Source: JAUSIK01 sp964362915 (GTDB lineage Archaea > Nanobdellota > Nanobdellia > Pacearchaeales > GW2011-AR1). Taken from it: a stretch of DNA of 28,950 bases. The notes below the pieces were generated by a model. That model was not told where the DNA came from. It worked only from the letters and a program-made list of their open reading frames with translations, and did not search any database. Location of the stretch: NCBI GenBank assembly GCA_964362915.1, contig CAYIGH010000012.1:1-28950 (forward strand), given 5' to 3'. The translations under genes and the position numbers were made by a program. How positions within the stretch are numbered: position 1 is the stretch's first letter; every line of letters begins with the position of its first letter. Positions 7,310-15,758 of this stretch are shown here, piece after piece.

Positions 7310-8295
7310 TTATTAGCAAAACTTCTCGCGACTAAAATTGGAAACAAAATAGTTGCATCTCCAAAGACCTTAATGCTTTGCGCTTCTCCTTTAATTTTTC
7401 CCCAGGAAATTGCCTCTTCAGGCAATGCACCGGAATCAGAGCCATCATATTCTTGAGACGTATTAATAAAAACGCTATAATCACAACCATTTCTTAGCAT
7501 ATTTGCATTCAGAATAGAATGTTTAACAACTCCAGAGCCCAATATGATAACCCCACTTTTCTTCAATCCAATTGTAGTATTATTCAATTTCTTCACATCC
7601 TCAACAATGTCTATCTTAAAATTTTCATTATTCAATCCGAAAAAATAAATATTATCTCCCAATGCTCCATCAGTCAAAGCAGGACAATAAACTCTTATTT
7701 TATTTTTCCAAGCCCAATAATATATACTTTCTTTATTGTTTATCTTCTCTCCCATCTTCCATATTAAATCGCTTCCGCAAATTATTTTTCCTGTTTTCTT
7801 TTGCTCTTCGTAAATTTCCTTTAATAGGGGCTGCATAAATTTCTCGAATTCAACATATTTATTATTTGGAGCATAAATATTTCCGATTCTATTAATTCCC
7901 TTTTCTCTCAATTCTTTTCCATCAGCTCTAAAATCTCCTAAAACAAAATCTCCCAAGCATTTTATTATATCTTCTTCAATACCTCCGGCAGTTGTAACTA
8001 TAACATCAACTTTTTTATGCTCAACCAAATATCTAAAAACATCTCTCAACCCTGAACTGACTAAATTAGAAGTATATCCTAAAAATATGAATGTCTTTTC
8101 TTTAATCATTTCATTTACAATATCTATCGCTTTGCTTAAATGTGATGCTTGGAAACCTGTACTTGCGAAACTTTCAATAATATCTTTATAATTTACTCCT
8201 TTATTAAAATCATAACCTTTTATTGAAATTCCTTCTATTTCCTCACTTTCTCTAAGTAAATTCTTCCTTGCTATCTTTTCATTATTATTTGTCAT
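7306..8295 (-). CDS. dys: Deoxyhypusine synthase
   Basis: A 329-residue NAD-dependent enzyme that transfers the aminobutyl group of spermidine to a lysine of translation factor aIF5A. Diagnostic: the NAD-binding TTAGGIEED (residues 101-109), SGLRD, NTSQEYDGSDSGALPEEA and the catalytic Lys299 in SWGKIK, followed by FGDATILFPILVARSFA. All key residues are present, so this copy is probably the genuine DHS. Length and start agree with the family; a TATA-like box (minus-strand TTTTTAAATA at 8315-8324) lies 29 nt upstream. A second, divergent family member lies at 20199-21413. Confidence 0.95.
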   Translation of the reverse strand: MTNNNEKIARKNLLRESEEIEGISIKGYDFNKGVNYKDIIESFASTGFQASHLSKAIDIVNEMIKEKTFIFLGYTSNLVSSGLRDVFRYLVEHKKVDVIVTTAGGIEEDIIKCLGDFVLGDFRADGKELREKGINRIGNIYAPNNKYVEFEKFMQPLLKEIYEEQKKTGKIICGSDLIWKMGEKINNKESIYYWAWKNKIRVYCPALTDGALGDNIYFFGLNNENFKIDIVEDVKKLNNTTIGLKKSGVIILGSGVVKHSILNANMLRNGCDYSVFINTSQEYDGSDSGALPEEAISWGKIKGEAQSIKVFGDATILFPILVARSFANN

Positions 8296-8314
8296 AGAGC
8301 ATCCACAAAAAGCA

Positions 8315-8324
8315 TATTTAAAAA
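8315..8324. promoter_or_regulatory. TATA box between dys and the divergent small gene, possibly bidirectional
   Basis: Minus-strand TTTTTAAATA lies 29 nt before the dys ATG. Read on the plus strand (TATTTAAAAA) it begins 35 nt before the ATG at 8350. It is the only good TATA-like element in the 54-nt divergent gap. Confidence 0.45.
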
Positions 8325-8349
8325 CCTTACATTCTTTTAATAAAATAAA

Positions 8350-8703
8350 ATGGAGCAGTCTATTCTTCCAATTAATTCTATAGAATTATTAATAAGATTA
8401 GGAAATAGTGAGGAATCAATAATTGAACCGCTAATAGAAAAAAGATCCCCTTCGAACTATGAAATTCTAAATAACTTAAAGAGCAGAGGACTGCTAAGGG
8501 AGATATCTAGTTATCGGCATTCTGACTATGTTGTATATGATACAATGTTTACAGAAAGAGGCTTAAAAGTATATGAGAAAGCCAAAGAAATAGCAGAAAC
8601 ATTAATGAACAGTCCGGAAACAGTAATAATAAGGCTAAAAAGAAACAATCTATATTTGGATAGTTCACAGTATGAATTAATTGCAGGAGGAGATGATGAT
8701 TAG
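8350..8703 (+). CDS. Small uncharacterised protein, probable winged-helix-like fold
   Basis: A 117-residue protein I do not recognise. The order of predicted elements (helix LPINSIELLIRLGN, helix IIEPLIEKRSPSNYEILNNL, helix SRGLLREI, beta wing RHSDYVVYDTMFTERG, helix KVYEKAKEIAETLMN) fits a winged helix. In particular, KSRGLLREIS followed by a strand and TERGLKVYEKA resembles the ends of MarR/PadR-like domains. It ends acidic (GGDDD). It is divergently transcribed from dys over a 54-nt gap, so it could share or control that promoter; this is speculation. Confidence 0.6.
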   Translation: MEQSILPINSIELLIRLGNSEESIIEPLIEKRSPSNYEILNNLKSRGLLREISSYRHSDYVVYDTMFTERGLKVYEKAKEIAETLMNSPETVIIRLKRNNLYLDSSQYELIAGGDDD

Positions 8704-8740
8704 TTCAATCCATATAATAACTTAATTATAACCTAAATAA

Positions 8741-9784
8741 TCACCCGCCGCCAAACCTTCTAGCACGACGACCGTATTCCCTTATTGCTTTATGCAGCTC
8801 CTCAATACCAAACTCAGGAAAATAAATCTTGCTGAAATATAATTCAGCATATGCGGCTTGGAATGGCATAAAACCGCTCAATCTATTTTCTCCAGAAGTT
8901 CTTATAATAAAATCAGGATCAGGCATACCATAACTATCTAAAAACTTTGCAAAGTCTTTTTCGTTAATTTCCTTCGTTTCACTCTTTAATATCTTATTCA
9001 CAGCCCTAATCAATTCATCTCTGCCTCCATAATCCAAACAAAGCAAAACTGTAAAATCTTTATATTTGCTAGTTTCTTTCTCTAATTTTTCCAAGGCCTT
9101 AATTAAATTCCTGGGCAGTCTGTCCTTTCTTCCAATATGTTTGAATTTCATTCTGTTTTCTTTAGCAAACTTCATAAACCTCTTAACTCCTCCCAAAATC
9201 AAATCAAAAATGGCCTTTTTTTCATTTTCGCTTCTTTTCCAATTATCAGTGGAAAATCCCCAAATAGATACATATTTCACGCCTATTTTCTTGGCTTCTT
9301 TTAATAAAGATTCTATATTACTATAACTGCCCGCTCTATAATGTCCAAACTGGGGCGCTAGCCCTCTATATTTAGCCCATCTTCTGTTGCCATCTGGAAT
9401 AATTGCAACATGTTTTGGAATATTGTCAAATTTACTGTTGCTTTTAGCAAATCCAAAAATCCTTTTGAATAGCCTAACAAAACTATTGAACTTATCAATA
9501 AAAAAATTTCCCTCTCTGACTATTCTAAAATCATCAGAAATATCTTTAATATCACTCCAGCTAATGTCAATATCTTCAATTTTTGATAAGCCCGGATTCT
9601 TTTCAATCCATGATATCATATTATTAATTTTGTCTCTTTCTCCTTGGGTGACAATTAAAACTCCTCCATCAAAAAGATTCATTACACTTCCCTTTAGACC
9701 TTCTCTATCTGCAAAATTTTTTACATTATCTCTAAAATGTATTCCCTGCACTCTTCCTTTTATTTCAATTCTTGCTTCTTTCAT
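8741..9784 (-). CDS. Fusion: N-terminal acylphosphatase domain + cis-prenyl (undecaprenyl-type) diphosphate synthase
   Basis: A 347-residue protein with two domains. Residues 1-90 are an acylphosphatase: GRVQGIHFRDNV with catalytic Arg18, and GSVMNLFDGGVLIV with catalytic Asn36. A linker (about 91-120) leads to a complete cis-prenyltransferase (about 121-347): HVAIIPDGNRRWAK with catalytic Asp131, FGHYRAG, WGFSTDNWKR, IRTSGENRLSGFMPFQAAY and AELYFSKIYFPEF. The C-terminal enzyme makes the polyprenyl diphosphate carrier for glycan assembly and N-glycosylation. Acylphosphatases hydrolyse acyl phosphates in vitro and their cellular role is uncertain. The fusion is unusual to me. It overlaps the upstream DHH gene by 4 nt, so the pair is translationally coupled. 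No frameshift separates the domains. Confidence 0.9.
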   Translation of the reverse strand: MKEARIEIKGRVQGIHFRDNVKNFADREGLKGSVMNLFDGGVLIVTQGERDKINNMISWIEKNPGLSKIEDIDISWSDIKDISDDFRIVREGNFFIDKFNSFVRLFKRIFGFAKSNSKFDNIPKHVAIIPDGNRRWAKYRGLAPQFGHYRAGSYSNIESLLKEAKKIGVKYVSIWGFSTDNWKRSENEKKAIFDLILGGVKRFMKFAKENRMKFKHIGRKDRLPRNLIKALEKLEKETSKYKDFTVLLCLDYGGRDELIRAVNKILKSETKEINEKDFAKFLDSYGMPDPDFIIRTSGENRLSGFMPFQAAYAELYFSKIYFPEFGIEELHKAIREYGRRARRFGGG

Positions 9785-10839
9785 TTTTTATTTATCTCTT
9801 CAATTATGCACTCTTTAAATTTTTCTAAATCTTCCGTTTTAATTCTGGCTCCGACTGCATCTTCATGTCCGCCGCCGCTGGCATTTTCGAATTTTTTAAT
9901 TATTCTTTCAAGGATTTTTTTGACATCTTTTCCTCGTAATGAAATATTTGAAACCCCTCCTTTTTTATAAGCAACAGAGACATATTTTTTCGGATATAAA
10001 AAAGACAATTCGTTGGCAATATCAGAGCTTATGCTTAAATCACCTGAATAATCAAAAAAAATTAGATTATTAAAAACCATTTTTTTAGCTCTCTCCAAAA
10101 GATCATCATATTTTCTTTTTATTTCCCTATATCTTTTCCTAAAAGAATAATTCCCGCTGACTTCAACTAGAACATCCTCCGGCCCTTTGCAGGAAACTAA
10201 AAAGTTTTGTAAATTCACGATATTACTTGTACTGTCTTTCAGGCCGAAATTAAATGCCTGGGCAATTTTTCCTATTTCAGTTTTGTAGTAAGCGTCGAAT
10301 GGTCCGTTAACCTTTCCCCAAAATTCACTATATCTTTTACCGAACTCTTCACTAAAATCAGGCATGTAGTGATCAGCTATACATCCTATAACTGCAAGCC
10401 ATAAATCCTCTTTTCTTCCACTTAAGTGCATAGCAAGATAAGTTACAGGCTCTTCACTTCTGTCTTTTCCTGAATTTTTAGTAGGGTTATAGACAAAGAT
10501 ATTTTGAAAATCTTTGTTGAAGTCATTTTCAGCAATATCATGATGATCTATCCATACCAAAGGCAGCCCTAATCTAACAATTTCCTCAATGAATTCTCTT
10601 GCAATTATTGGTTTATCTAGAACAAAAATATAATCCGCATTTAACTCTCTTGCTTTCCTTGCATATTGTGCATTTAAATCAGGAAAGCTCCTGACAGCCA
10701 CGCCTTTTCCTCTTCCTATATAGCGCCTTAGTATTAAAAAGCTGCATAATCCGTCGCAATCATTATCATAATAAAATATAGGATTTTGCGCTTTATCTAA
10801 ATGTTCTTTAAGTTCATTTATCTGTTTTTGTGTTAACAT
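9781..10839 (-). CDS. DHH-family phosphoesterase (archaeal RecJ-like nuclease)
   Basis: A 352-residue (354 if started at the earlier ATG at 10845) DHH/DHHA1 protein. Motif I reads YYDNDCDG (Asp residues at 27, 29 and 31 of the longer form), then FVLDKP, the DHH motif in WIDHHD (D100-H101-H102), and a C-terminal DHHA1 motif GGGHEDAVGAR near residue 325. These are the metal ligands of RecJ/NrnA-type phosphoesterases. Archaeal homologues act as RecJ-like exonucleases (GAN-like) or oligonucleotide phosphodiesterases; sequence alone does not decide. A minus-strand AACTTAAATA box lies 31 nt before the second ATG (10839) and only 25 nt before the first, favouring 10839. It heads a two-gene operon with the cis-prenyltransferase fusion. 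Confidence 0.88.
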   Translation of the reverse strand: MLTQKQINELKEHLDKAQNPIFYYDNDCDGLCSFLILRRYIGRGKGVAVRSFPDLNAQYARKARELNADYIFVLDKPIIAREFIEEIVRLGLPLVWIDHHDIAENDFNKDFQNIFVYNPTKNSGKDRSEEPVTYLAMHLSGRKEDLWLAVIGCIADHYMPDFSEEFGKRYSEFWGKVNGPFDAYYKTEIGKIAQAFNFGLKDSTSNIVNLQNFLVSCKGPEDVLVEVSGNYSFRKRYREIKRKYDDLLERAKKMVFNNLIFFDYSGDLSISSDIANELSFLYPKKYVSVAYKKGGVSNISLRGKDVKKILERIIKKFENASGGGHEDAVGARIKTEDLEKFKECIIEEINKK

Positions 10840-10903
10840 ATACAAATCAAAAAAATACTCTATTTAAGTTTACCTAATAATTGCTCTATGTAATCAACAG
10901 GCA

Positions 10904-13168
10904 TTATTGTTTGCTTTGCTGCTGAATCTTTCTAGCTTCCCATTCCTCTCTTTGTTTTTTAACGATAGGGCATTCAGGATTAAAACAAAACTCCCAGGGC
11001 CTTTTTGCCTTTCTAATAGCCAGAAGTTTAGGGAAGAGGCATGCCTCGCAATTTTTTTCTGATTTTTTAATTAATGCGTTAGGAGGCAGACTATAAGTCT
11101 GCCTGCAATTAGGGTATGCAGAACATGCAACAAAATAACGCATTGTTTTTTTTGAATAGAGTATCCTAAGATTTCCTTTTTTGCACGAAGGGCACAATAT
11201 TATGGTATTATTCTCGCGCTCTTCATTTCTTAGATTCCTGATGGCATCTGACAAGTCCTTTCCTATATCAAGCTCTTTGGCCTTAAATTCTTTTGATATA
11301 TCTATTATAATATTTTCTGCTTTTTGTATTATTTCCTTTTCCTTTTCTGCAAGATTCTTTATTTTTTCAGCCTGAATAGACTCCATTTCTTCTTCCATCT
11401 TTCTAGTTAAATTTTCGTCTATTATTATAGGTGAATGTTTTTCTAGAGCCTCAATTAACTTCATACCTAAAGGAGTTGCTTTAATACTCTTGCCATCAAG
11501 ATAACCTCGTTCAAATAAAGTATCTATAATAAGGCTGCGGGTTGTTTTTGTTCCTAGATTCTTCTTCTCCAATAGGGTAATTAAGGAAGCAGGAGTATAT
11601 CTTTTTGGAGGCTGTGTTTCCTTTTCTGCGAATTTTATTTCATCAATTTTTACTCTGCCTTTTAATTCAGGCAAGTCTCTCTCTTCCAGATACGTTGGAT
11701 ATGTCCTAGTCCATCCTTTTTCTAAAATTTTTAATCCAGATGCAGAAAATGTTATTTTGGGGTCATTAACAGCCATAAGTTTTATTCTGGTATTGGCTGT
11801 TACAGCGTCAGGAGAAAATGCAGAAATGAATCTTCTTACAATCAAATTATAGAGTTTTTGGTTATTGTCTGCCAGAGACATATGCTCACCAGTTGGAAAA
11901 ATTGATGGATGAGCCGGGTCAGATTTTTTGCCTTCTATAGGCCTTGCTCTTGTTGCAATCTTTATTTGCTCAGGAAAATATTTCTCCAATGTTTTCAGTA
12001 TTTTTTTTGGTTCTATTGAATCAGGAATTTTCTGAGAAGAGGTTCTAGGATATGATATTAAACCCTCAAGATAGAGTTTTTGCGCAATCGCAAGCGTTTG
12101 AGCAGGGCCGATTCCATGATGAGAATATGCCTCGCTCTGCAATGTAGTTAAATCAAATGGGACAGGAGGCATTATGCGCTCTTCTGATTTCTTAGTCTCT
12201 GCCTCTGCTTCTTTTATGTCCTTAAATTTTTCTAATTGCTCTTTGTCAAATATATTTTCCGGGTGCTTAAATTCTGTTTTATTTATTATTGCGAATACCT
12301 GCCAAAATGGTTGCGGCTTAAATGCAGCTATATCTCTCTCCTTTTCCACGATTATTTTTAGTGCTGGCCCTTGGACTCTCCCTATGGAGAGTATTTTGAA
12401 AGAGTTTACTTTTTTCAATGCTGACATCAAAGCTCTTGATAAGTTTATTCCATACAGCCAATCTAAAATATGCCTTGTTTCTCCAGCGTATGCCTGCCCC
12501 CAATCAGGCTCGGGAAGAGAATTCTCAAACGATCTCTCAAGTTCTTGTTTTGTTAAAGTGGAATATTTCATTCTTTTTGCAGTTGCTCTCTTACAAATAA
12601 ATCTTAATATATTCCATCCTATAACTTCTCCCTCTATGTCGTAGTCAGTTCCTATAATAATTTCTTTAGCGCTTCTCGATAATTTCTCAAGCAGTTCATA
12701 ATATTTTTTTGTGAAAGAATGGTCTTTAGAAATATATGAAGGCACCCATTCCAACCTAAATATAGGCCAGCCCCTTTGGCCCTTTACATAAGTTAAGTTA
12801 AATAAATGCCCAACTGCTGATGCAACAAAAATTTTTTCGCCATTTCTCTCCAGTTCATAATAAAAAACATTTTTATCAATATGTTTTTTTGGATTCCCTA
12901 AAGCAAATGCTATTTTTTGTGCTGCCTGCGGCTTTTCTGTAATAATCAATAAAGCATCTTTTTTAGGGGATGTTATTTTAAAAGGCTGAACTTTTTCATT
13001 TTTTTTCTTTTTCCATTTTTTTATTTTTTTGGACTCTAATTGCATTGCAGGCATAGGCCTCCCTGGAGATTCTATACTTGTGAGCTCTGCCAGAGTTGGT
13101 TTTACTTTAGCTTCTTTTTCTATTGTTATCTTTGCATCTCCTATTGGGATGAATTCTTTTACAATCAT
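10904..13168 (-). CDS. topA: DNA topoisomerase I (type IA)
   Basis: A 754-residue type IA topoisomerase that relaxes negative supercoils through a 5'-phosphotyrosine intermediate. Toprim domain: IITEKPQAA with Glu78 and TDYDIEGE with Asp175, Asp177 and Glu179. Further signatures: SIGRVQGPAL (261-270), the active-site Tyr373 in ISYPRTSSQ and HPSIFPTG. Two C-terminal zinc modules follow (CPSCKKG...CSAYPNC near residue 660, and CEACLFP...CFNPECP near 710), then a polar Gln-rich end. An unusual N-terminal extension of about 66 residues, ending in a Lys cluster (KKIKKWKKKK), precedes the Toprim domain. The TATA-like box 29 nt before the ATG indicates the extension is real. Confidence 0.95.
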   Translation of the reverse strand: MIVKEFIPIGDAKITIEKEAKVKPTLAELTSIESPGRPMPAMQLESKKIKKWKKKKNEKVQPFKITSPKKDALLIITEKPQAAQKIAFALGNPKKHIDKNVFYYELERNGEKIFVASAVGHLFNLTYVKGQRGWPIFRLEWVPSYISKDHSFTKKYYELLEKLSRSAKEIIIGTDYDIEGEVIGWNILRFICKRATAKRMKYSTLTKQELERSFENSLPEPDWGQAYAGETRHILDWLYGINLSRALMSALKKVNSFKILSIGRVQGPALKIIVEKERDIAAFKPQPFWQVFAIINKTEFKHPENIFDKEQLEKFKDIKEAEAETKKSEERIMPPVPFDLTTLQSEAYSHHGIGPAQTLAIAQKLYLEGLISYPRTSSQKIPDSIEPKKILKTLEKYFPEQIKIATRARPIEGKKSDPAHPSIFPTGEHMSLADNNQKLYNLIVRRFISAFSPDAVTANTRIKLMAVNDPKITFSASGLKILEKGWTRTYPTYLEERDLPELKGRVKIDEIKFAEKETQPPKRYTPASLITLLEKKNLGTKTTRSLIIDTLFERGYLDGKSIKATPLGMKLIEALEKHSPIIIDENLTRKMEEEMESIQAEKIKNLAEKEKEIIQKAENIIIDISKEFKAKELDIGKDLSDAIRNLRNEERENNTIILCPSCKKGNLRILYSKKTMRYFVACSAYPNCRQTYSLPPNALIKKSEKNCEACLFPKLLAIRKAKRPWEFCFNPECPIVKKQREEWEARKIQQQSKQ

Positions 13169-13187
13169 TTTTTCACAATATTAATAA

Positions 13188-13197
13188 GATTTAAAAA
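13188..13197 (-). promoter_or_regulatory. TATA box of topA
   Basis: Minus-strand TTTTTAAATC, first base 29 nt before the ATG at 13168; it supports the long N-terminal form. Confidence 0.55.
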
Positions 13198-13246
13198 TAT
13201 ATAGATTTATGTCTTTTGAGATAAAATTTTTTATCAATCCAAATAT

Positions 13247-13693
13247 TTATTTTCTAAAACTTTCTTTTTGATATAGAGATTGTACAAGATAGGCGATAGT
13301 AGATACAGAAAAACCTGCGTATAGAATATAGTTCCAGTTATCTGTTATTTTATGGAAATCTCCATATTGTTTTAGAAAAGCGGATGCGGCAGAACCTGCA
13401 AGAACACTACTCCATATTTTAGCGGAAGTTGGATAAAAATGCTCTGCAAAACAATCAATTGTTTTAGTAATTAATGGCTCTGTTTTCTTTATTATGGATT
13501 TTAATATATCTTCTAATTTATCTTTTAATCCCTCACCATATATTTTACCCTCTAATCCTAAAGATATGGCATATAGCTCTTTTGCTATTTCCTTAGCAGT
13601 ATTTTCTATATCTCTTTCTTCTGGTTTATCTTCTAAAAGCGTTCCTGATTTATAATCGGCCTTTTTATAATTATTTTCTCTTAATCTCTTCAC
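13247..13693 (-). CDS. Uncharacterised protein with two C-terminal hydrophobic segments
   Basis: A 148-residue protein of unknown function, starting at GTG (13693). The first 85 residues are charged and helical (KPEERDIENTAKEIAKELYA, then EGLKDKLEDILKSIIKKT). Two moderately hydrophobic segments follow (IWSSVLAGSAASAFL about 93-107; WNYILYAGFSVSTIAYLVQSL about 119-139), suggesting a membrane-anchored protein. No better in-frame start lies upstream; an ATG there is followed at once by TAG. A CTATTTAATT box sits about 39 nt upstream. It is alone between topA and the metallophosphoesterase. Confidence 0.6.
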   Translation of the reverse strand: MKRLRENNYKKADYKSGTLLEDKPEERDIENTAKEIAKELYAISLGLEGKIYGEGLKDKLEDILKSIIKKTEPLITKTIDCFAEHFYPTSAKIWSSVLAGSAASAFLKQYGDFHKITDNWNYILYAGFSVSTIAYLVQSLYQKESFRK

Positions 13694-13776
13694 TTCTAAA
13701 TCTTCTACGCAAGACTACATAAAATTAAATAGTAAGAACGAACTTGTTAATAAACTTTTGTATAACTCGCTATATT

Positions 13777-14388
13777 TTATAATTCGATTATCTTACCTTC
13801 TTTTCCTACATTAATTACTCTTGTGCCGTCAATATTTTCCTCCATTCCTGAAGCCTCATGAATATGTCCATGCAACAATATGTTTGGCTTGAATTTTTTT
13901 ATTGCTTTTGTTATGGCTCTGCTTCCTGGAATTCCTGAGATTTCTGATAGACTTGGGGAAGGATGCATATGTGTAACCATAACTTTTTTTTCTATGCCTT
14001 TCAAACCAGAATGGGCTTTCTCTAATGTTTGAAATAACTCTTTTTCTGATATTATCCCAGGCCCTGGAGCTATTTCTGCCCCTCCTGCCCCAAAAAAGCC
14101 AACATTTTCATATTGAACAGAGTATCCATGGATATTTCTCACGCCGTAAATTGTAGCCAAAAAGTCTGCTGTTGCAAAAGAATCCCAATTGCCTGGAATT
14201 ATCAAAACTCGCTTATTTTTTTCTTTAAATGGCTTTATAAGATTCTTTGTTTCTGTCCAGCCAGTTAAATCGCCGCATAGTACAACCAAGTCTATTCTTT
14301 CTTTTTCTGCTTTTTCTGCTAACTTTTTTATTTGCTTCTCGTCTCCGTGAATATCAGAGGCTGCTAAAATTCTAAGTTTTTTCGACAT
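13777..14388 (-). CDS. Calcineurin-like metallophosphoesterase
   Basis: A 203-residue binuclear-metal phosphoesterase. Metal-binding motifs in order: ASDIHGD (D12, H14), LCGDLTG (GD), IPGNWD (GN, with Asp in place of the usual H/E), THMHPSP and LHGHIHE. The length and the single compact domain match small archaeal YfcE/MJ0936-like enzymes that hydrolyse phosphodiesters. The substrate is unknown. A TATA-like ACTTATAATA lies 30 nt upstream of the ATG. Neighbours give no functional hint. Confidence 0.9.
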   Translation of the reverse strand: MSKKLRILAASDIHGDEKQIKKLAEKAEKERIDLVVLCGDLTGWTETKNLIKPFKEKNKRVLIIPGNWDSFATADFLATIYGVRNIHGYSVQYENVGFFGAGGAEIAPGPGIISEKELFQTLEKAHSGLKGIEKKVMVTHMHPSPSLSEISGIPGSRAITKAIKKFKPNILLHGHIHEASGMEENIDGTRVINVGKEGKIIEL

Positions 14389-14482
14389 AGTTATCTATTG
14401 ATATGAGATATTATAAGTTTTGCCATAGAGCATACATTGTAAAATAAATGATTGACGTTGATTTATATAAATAAAATATAGT

Positions 14483-14662
14483 TTAGGATAGAGAGGATAA
14501 TTTAATCAAATCTAAAAGTTGGTTTATTCGCAGGGCTGTTAATTTGTTTGTCATAACCAAATATGAAACAAGTGCAATTACAAATAAAGTCATTATTAAA
14601 ACTATTGTTCTTCTGAATTTCTTCTCTGAATTTTGAGATTGAGTTACTTTTTCTAATACCAT
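14483..14662 (-). CDS. Short membrane-anchored protein (59 residues)
   Basis: A frame starting ATG GTA at 14662 gives a 59-residue protein: a polar N-terminus (VLEKVTQSQNSEKKFRR), one clear transmembrane helix (TIVLIMTLFVIALVSYLVM, about 19-37) and a short tail (NKLTALRINQLLDLIKLSS). The helix flanked by Arg-Arg and a polar tail argue that this frame, not the longer overlapping frame at 14502-14723, is real. A TTTAAAT box lies about 32-38 nt upstream. Function unknown; the topology resembles single-pass division or secretion accessory proteins, but nothing more can be said. Confidence 0.5.
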   Translation of the reverse strand: MVLEKVTQSQNSEKKFRRTIVLIMTLFVIALVSYLVMTNKLTALRINQLLDLIKLSSLS

Positions 14663-14791
14663 CTTTTTTATAATTTTCTTTAAGATTTTCTGCTTTAAAT
14701 TTCTTTTGTTTTTCTTTTTCCATTTTCAGTACTTTCTAACGAAACACACCATAATGGCAAGAAATAAAAAGCCAATTTATTATTCTTTGAA

Positions 14792-15340
14792 ATGCCAAAA
14801 GAAATAATAAAAAGGAATAAGAAGAGATTTATTATTATTGCTTTTATCCTATTCATTCTTGCGTTAATAGGTATAGGTTTCATTTATTATTTGTTATTCG
14901 GTTTTGAAGAGAAGAATAATATTTCTAATAATATAAGGAGACAAATTACAAATCCTGCGAAAAGTTTAAGTTTGGAGGAAGCAATCAAACTATTTGACGA
15001 AGACTTTGTTTTATATTTGCTTTTCTCAATAAAGGCCTATAATTTGCATGAACCACTATTCGGCTCAGACATTCCAAAAATTGAGCTTCATATTGAAGAA
15101 GATATTTATAACGCCAGGATTATTGATGGAAAAATAAACGTTGAAAGAGGGGAGATTGACGAAGAAGACATAATAATTACGACTAGTAAGGAAGAGGCAG
15201 TTAAGATTATGCTCGACAAAGATTATGTTGTAGATTCTTTTAGGAGTGGCCTCTCTAATATAGAATTAAGCGCTAATAAATTGGAATTAGCATCTAAAGG
15301 ATATCTTAGTATTTATGAGGAGCTAAAAGAGAAAAATTAG
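14792..15340 (+). CDS. Membrane-anchored protein with SCP2-like C-terminal domain
   Basis: A 182-residue protein with a basic N-terminus, one transmembrane helix (about residues 13-35, FIIIAFILFILALIGIGFI) and a soluble domain outside. The domain (about 55-178) has the wording of a sterol-carrier-protein-2-like fold: NARIIDGKINVERGEIDEED, then IIITTSKEEAVKIML, then a segment ending ELASKGYLSIYEELK. This matches the strand-turn-strand followed by a TTSxE helix typical of SCP2 domains that bind lipids. The family call is by pattern only. It is divergent from the 59-residue membrane protein across 129 nt. Confidence 0.55.
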   Translation: MPKEIIKRNKKRFIIIAFILFILALIGIGFIYYLLFGFEEKNNISNNIRRQITNPAKSLSLEEAIKLFDEDFVLYLLFSIKAYNLHEPLFGSDIPKIELHIEEDIYNARIIDGKINVERGEIDEEDIIITTSKEEAVKIMLDKDYVVDSFRSGLSNIELSANKLELASKGYLSIYEELKEKN

Positions 15341-15461
15341 GGGATTTATTGAATTATTGAGATTTTTGTTGTGTTTAATGAGTGGTGTTTTGTTACTTTA
15401 GAAGATAACAAACATGGGGAAAAATTTAAAAGCTGTGATATAACTTAATATATACTTTAGA

Positions 15462-15752
15462 ATGAATATGTTTCAACTAGAACAAATGAAAGACAACTTT
15501 GATATCTTCTTCAGAAGAAAACCCGCGTTAATGCTTGTAGCTCTAAAAAGAATAAGCAGAGCAAGATATGGGAGTATTTTGGCTAAAGAAGTAGACTGCA
15601 CTTATAGTCATGCTGTTAAGATTCTACAGAGTTTGGAAAAATTAGGATTGGTAATGTTTGAAAAAAAAGGAAGAATAAAACTAATCAAGCTGACAAAAAA
15701 AGGCCAAGAAATTGCTGAAAATATAGAAAATATTAAGGGCAAGCTTGTATAA
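15462..15752 (+). CDS. Winged-helix DNA-binding protein (MarR-like)
   Basis: A 96-residue single-domain transcription regulator. Helices RKPALMLVALKRI and ARYGSILAKEV are followed by the recognition helix TYSHAVKILQSLEKLGLV, then a wing (MFEKKGRIKLIKLTKKGQEI). The TYSHxxKxLxxLExxGLV arrangement is typical of archaeal MarR/HTH_IclR-like proteins. ATG 15462 and ATG 15468 are both possible. A TATA-like AATTTAAAAG starts 39 nt before the first and 45 nt before the second. It converges on the Toprim gene with 6 nt between them. Confidence 0.75.
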   Translation: MNMFQLEQMKDNFDIFFRRKPALMLVALKRISRARYGSILAKEVDCTYSHAVKILQSLEKLGLVMFEKKGRIKLIKLTKKGQEIAENIENIKGKLV

Positions 15753-15758
15753 AAGCAG

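Noticed and set aside
9387..9818. 143-codon plus-strand open frame
   Set aside because: Antisense to the acylphosphatase-cis-prenyltransferase gene, both of whose domains are clear; composition is that of a complement shadow.
12174..12644. 156-codon plus-strand open frame
   Set aside because: Fully antisense to topA, whose motifs are continuous here; the product is Ser/Phe-rich shadow sequence with no promoter.
14502..14723. 73-codon minus-strand frame
   Set aside because: Overlaps the 59-codon frame that encodes a proper transmembrane helix; its own product has no sensible pattern.
14695..14883. 62-codon minus-strand frame with a hydrophobic stretch
   Set aside because: Antisense to the 5' end of the membrane protein at 14792; the hydrophobicity is the mirror of that gene's own transmembrane helix.
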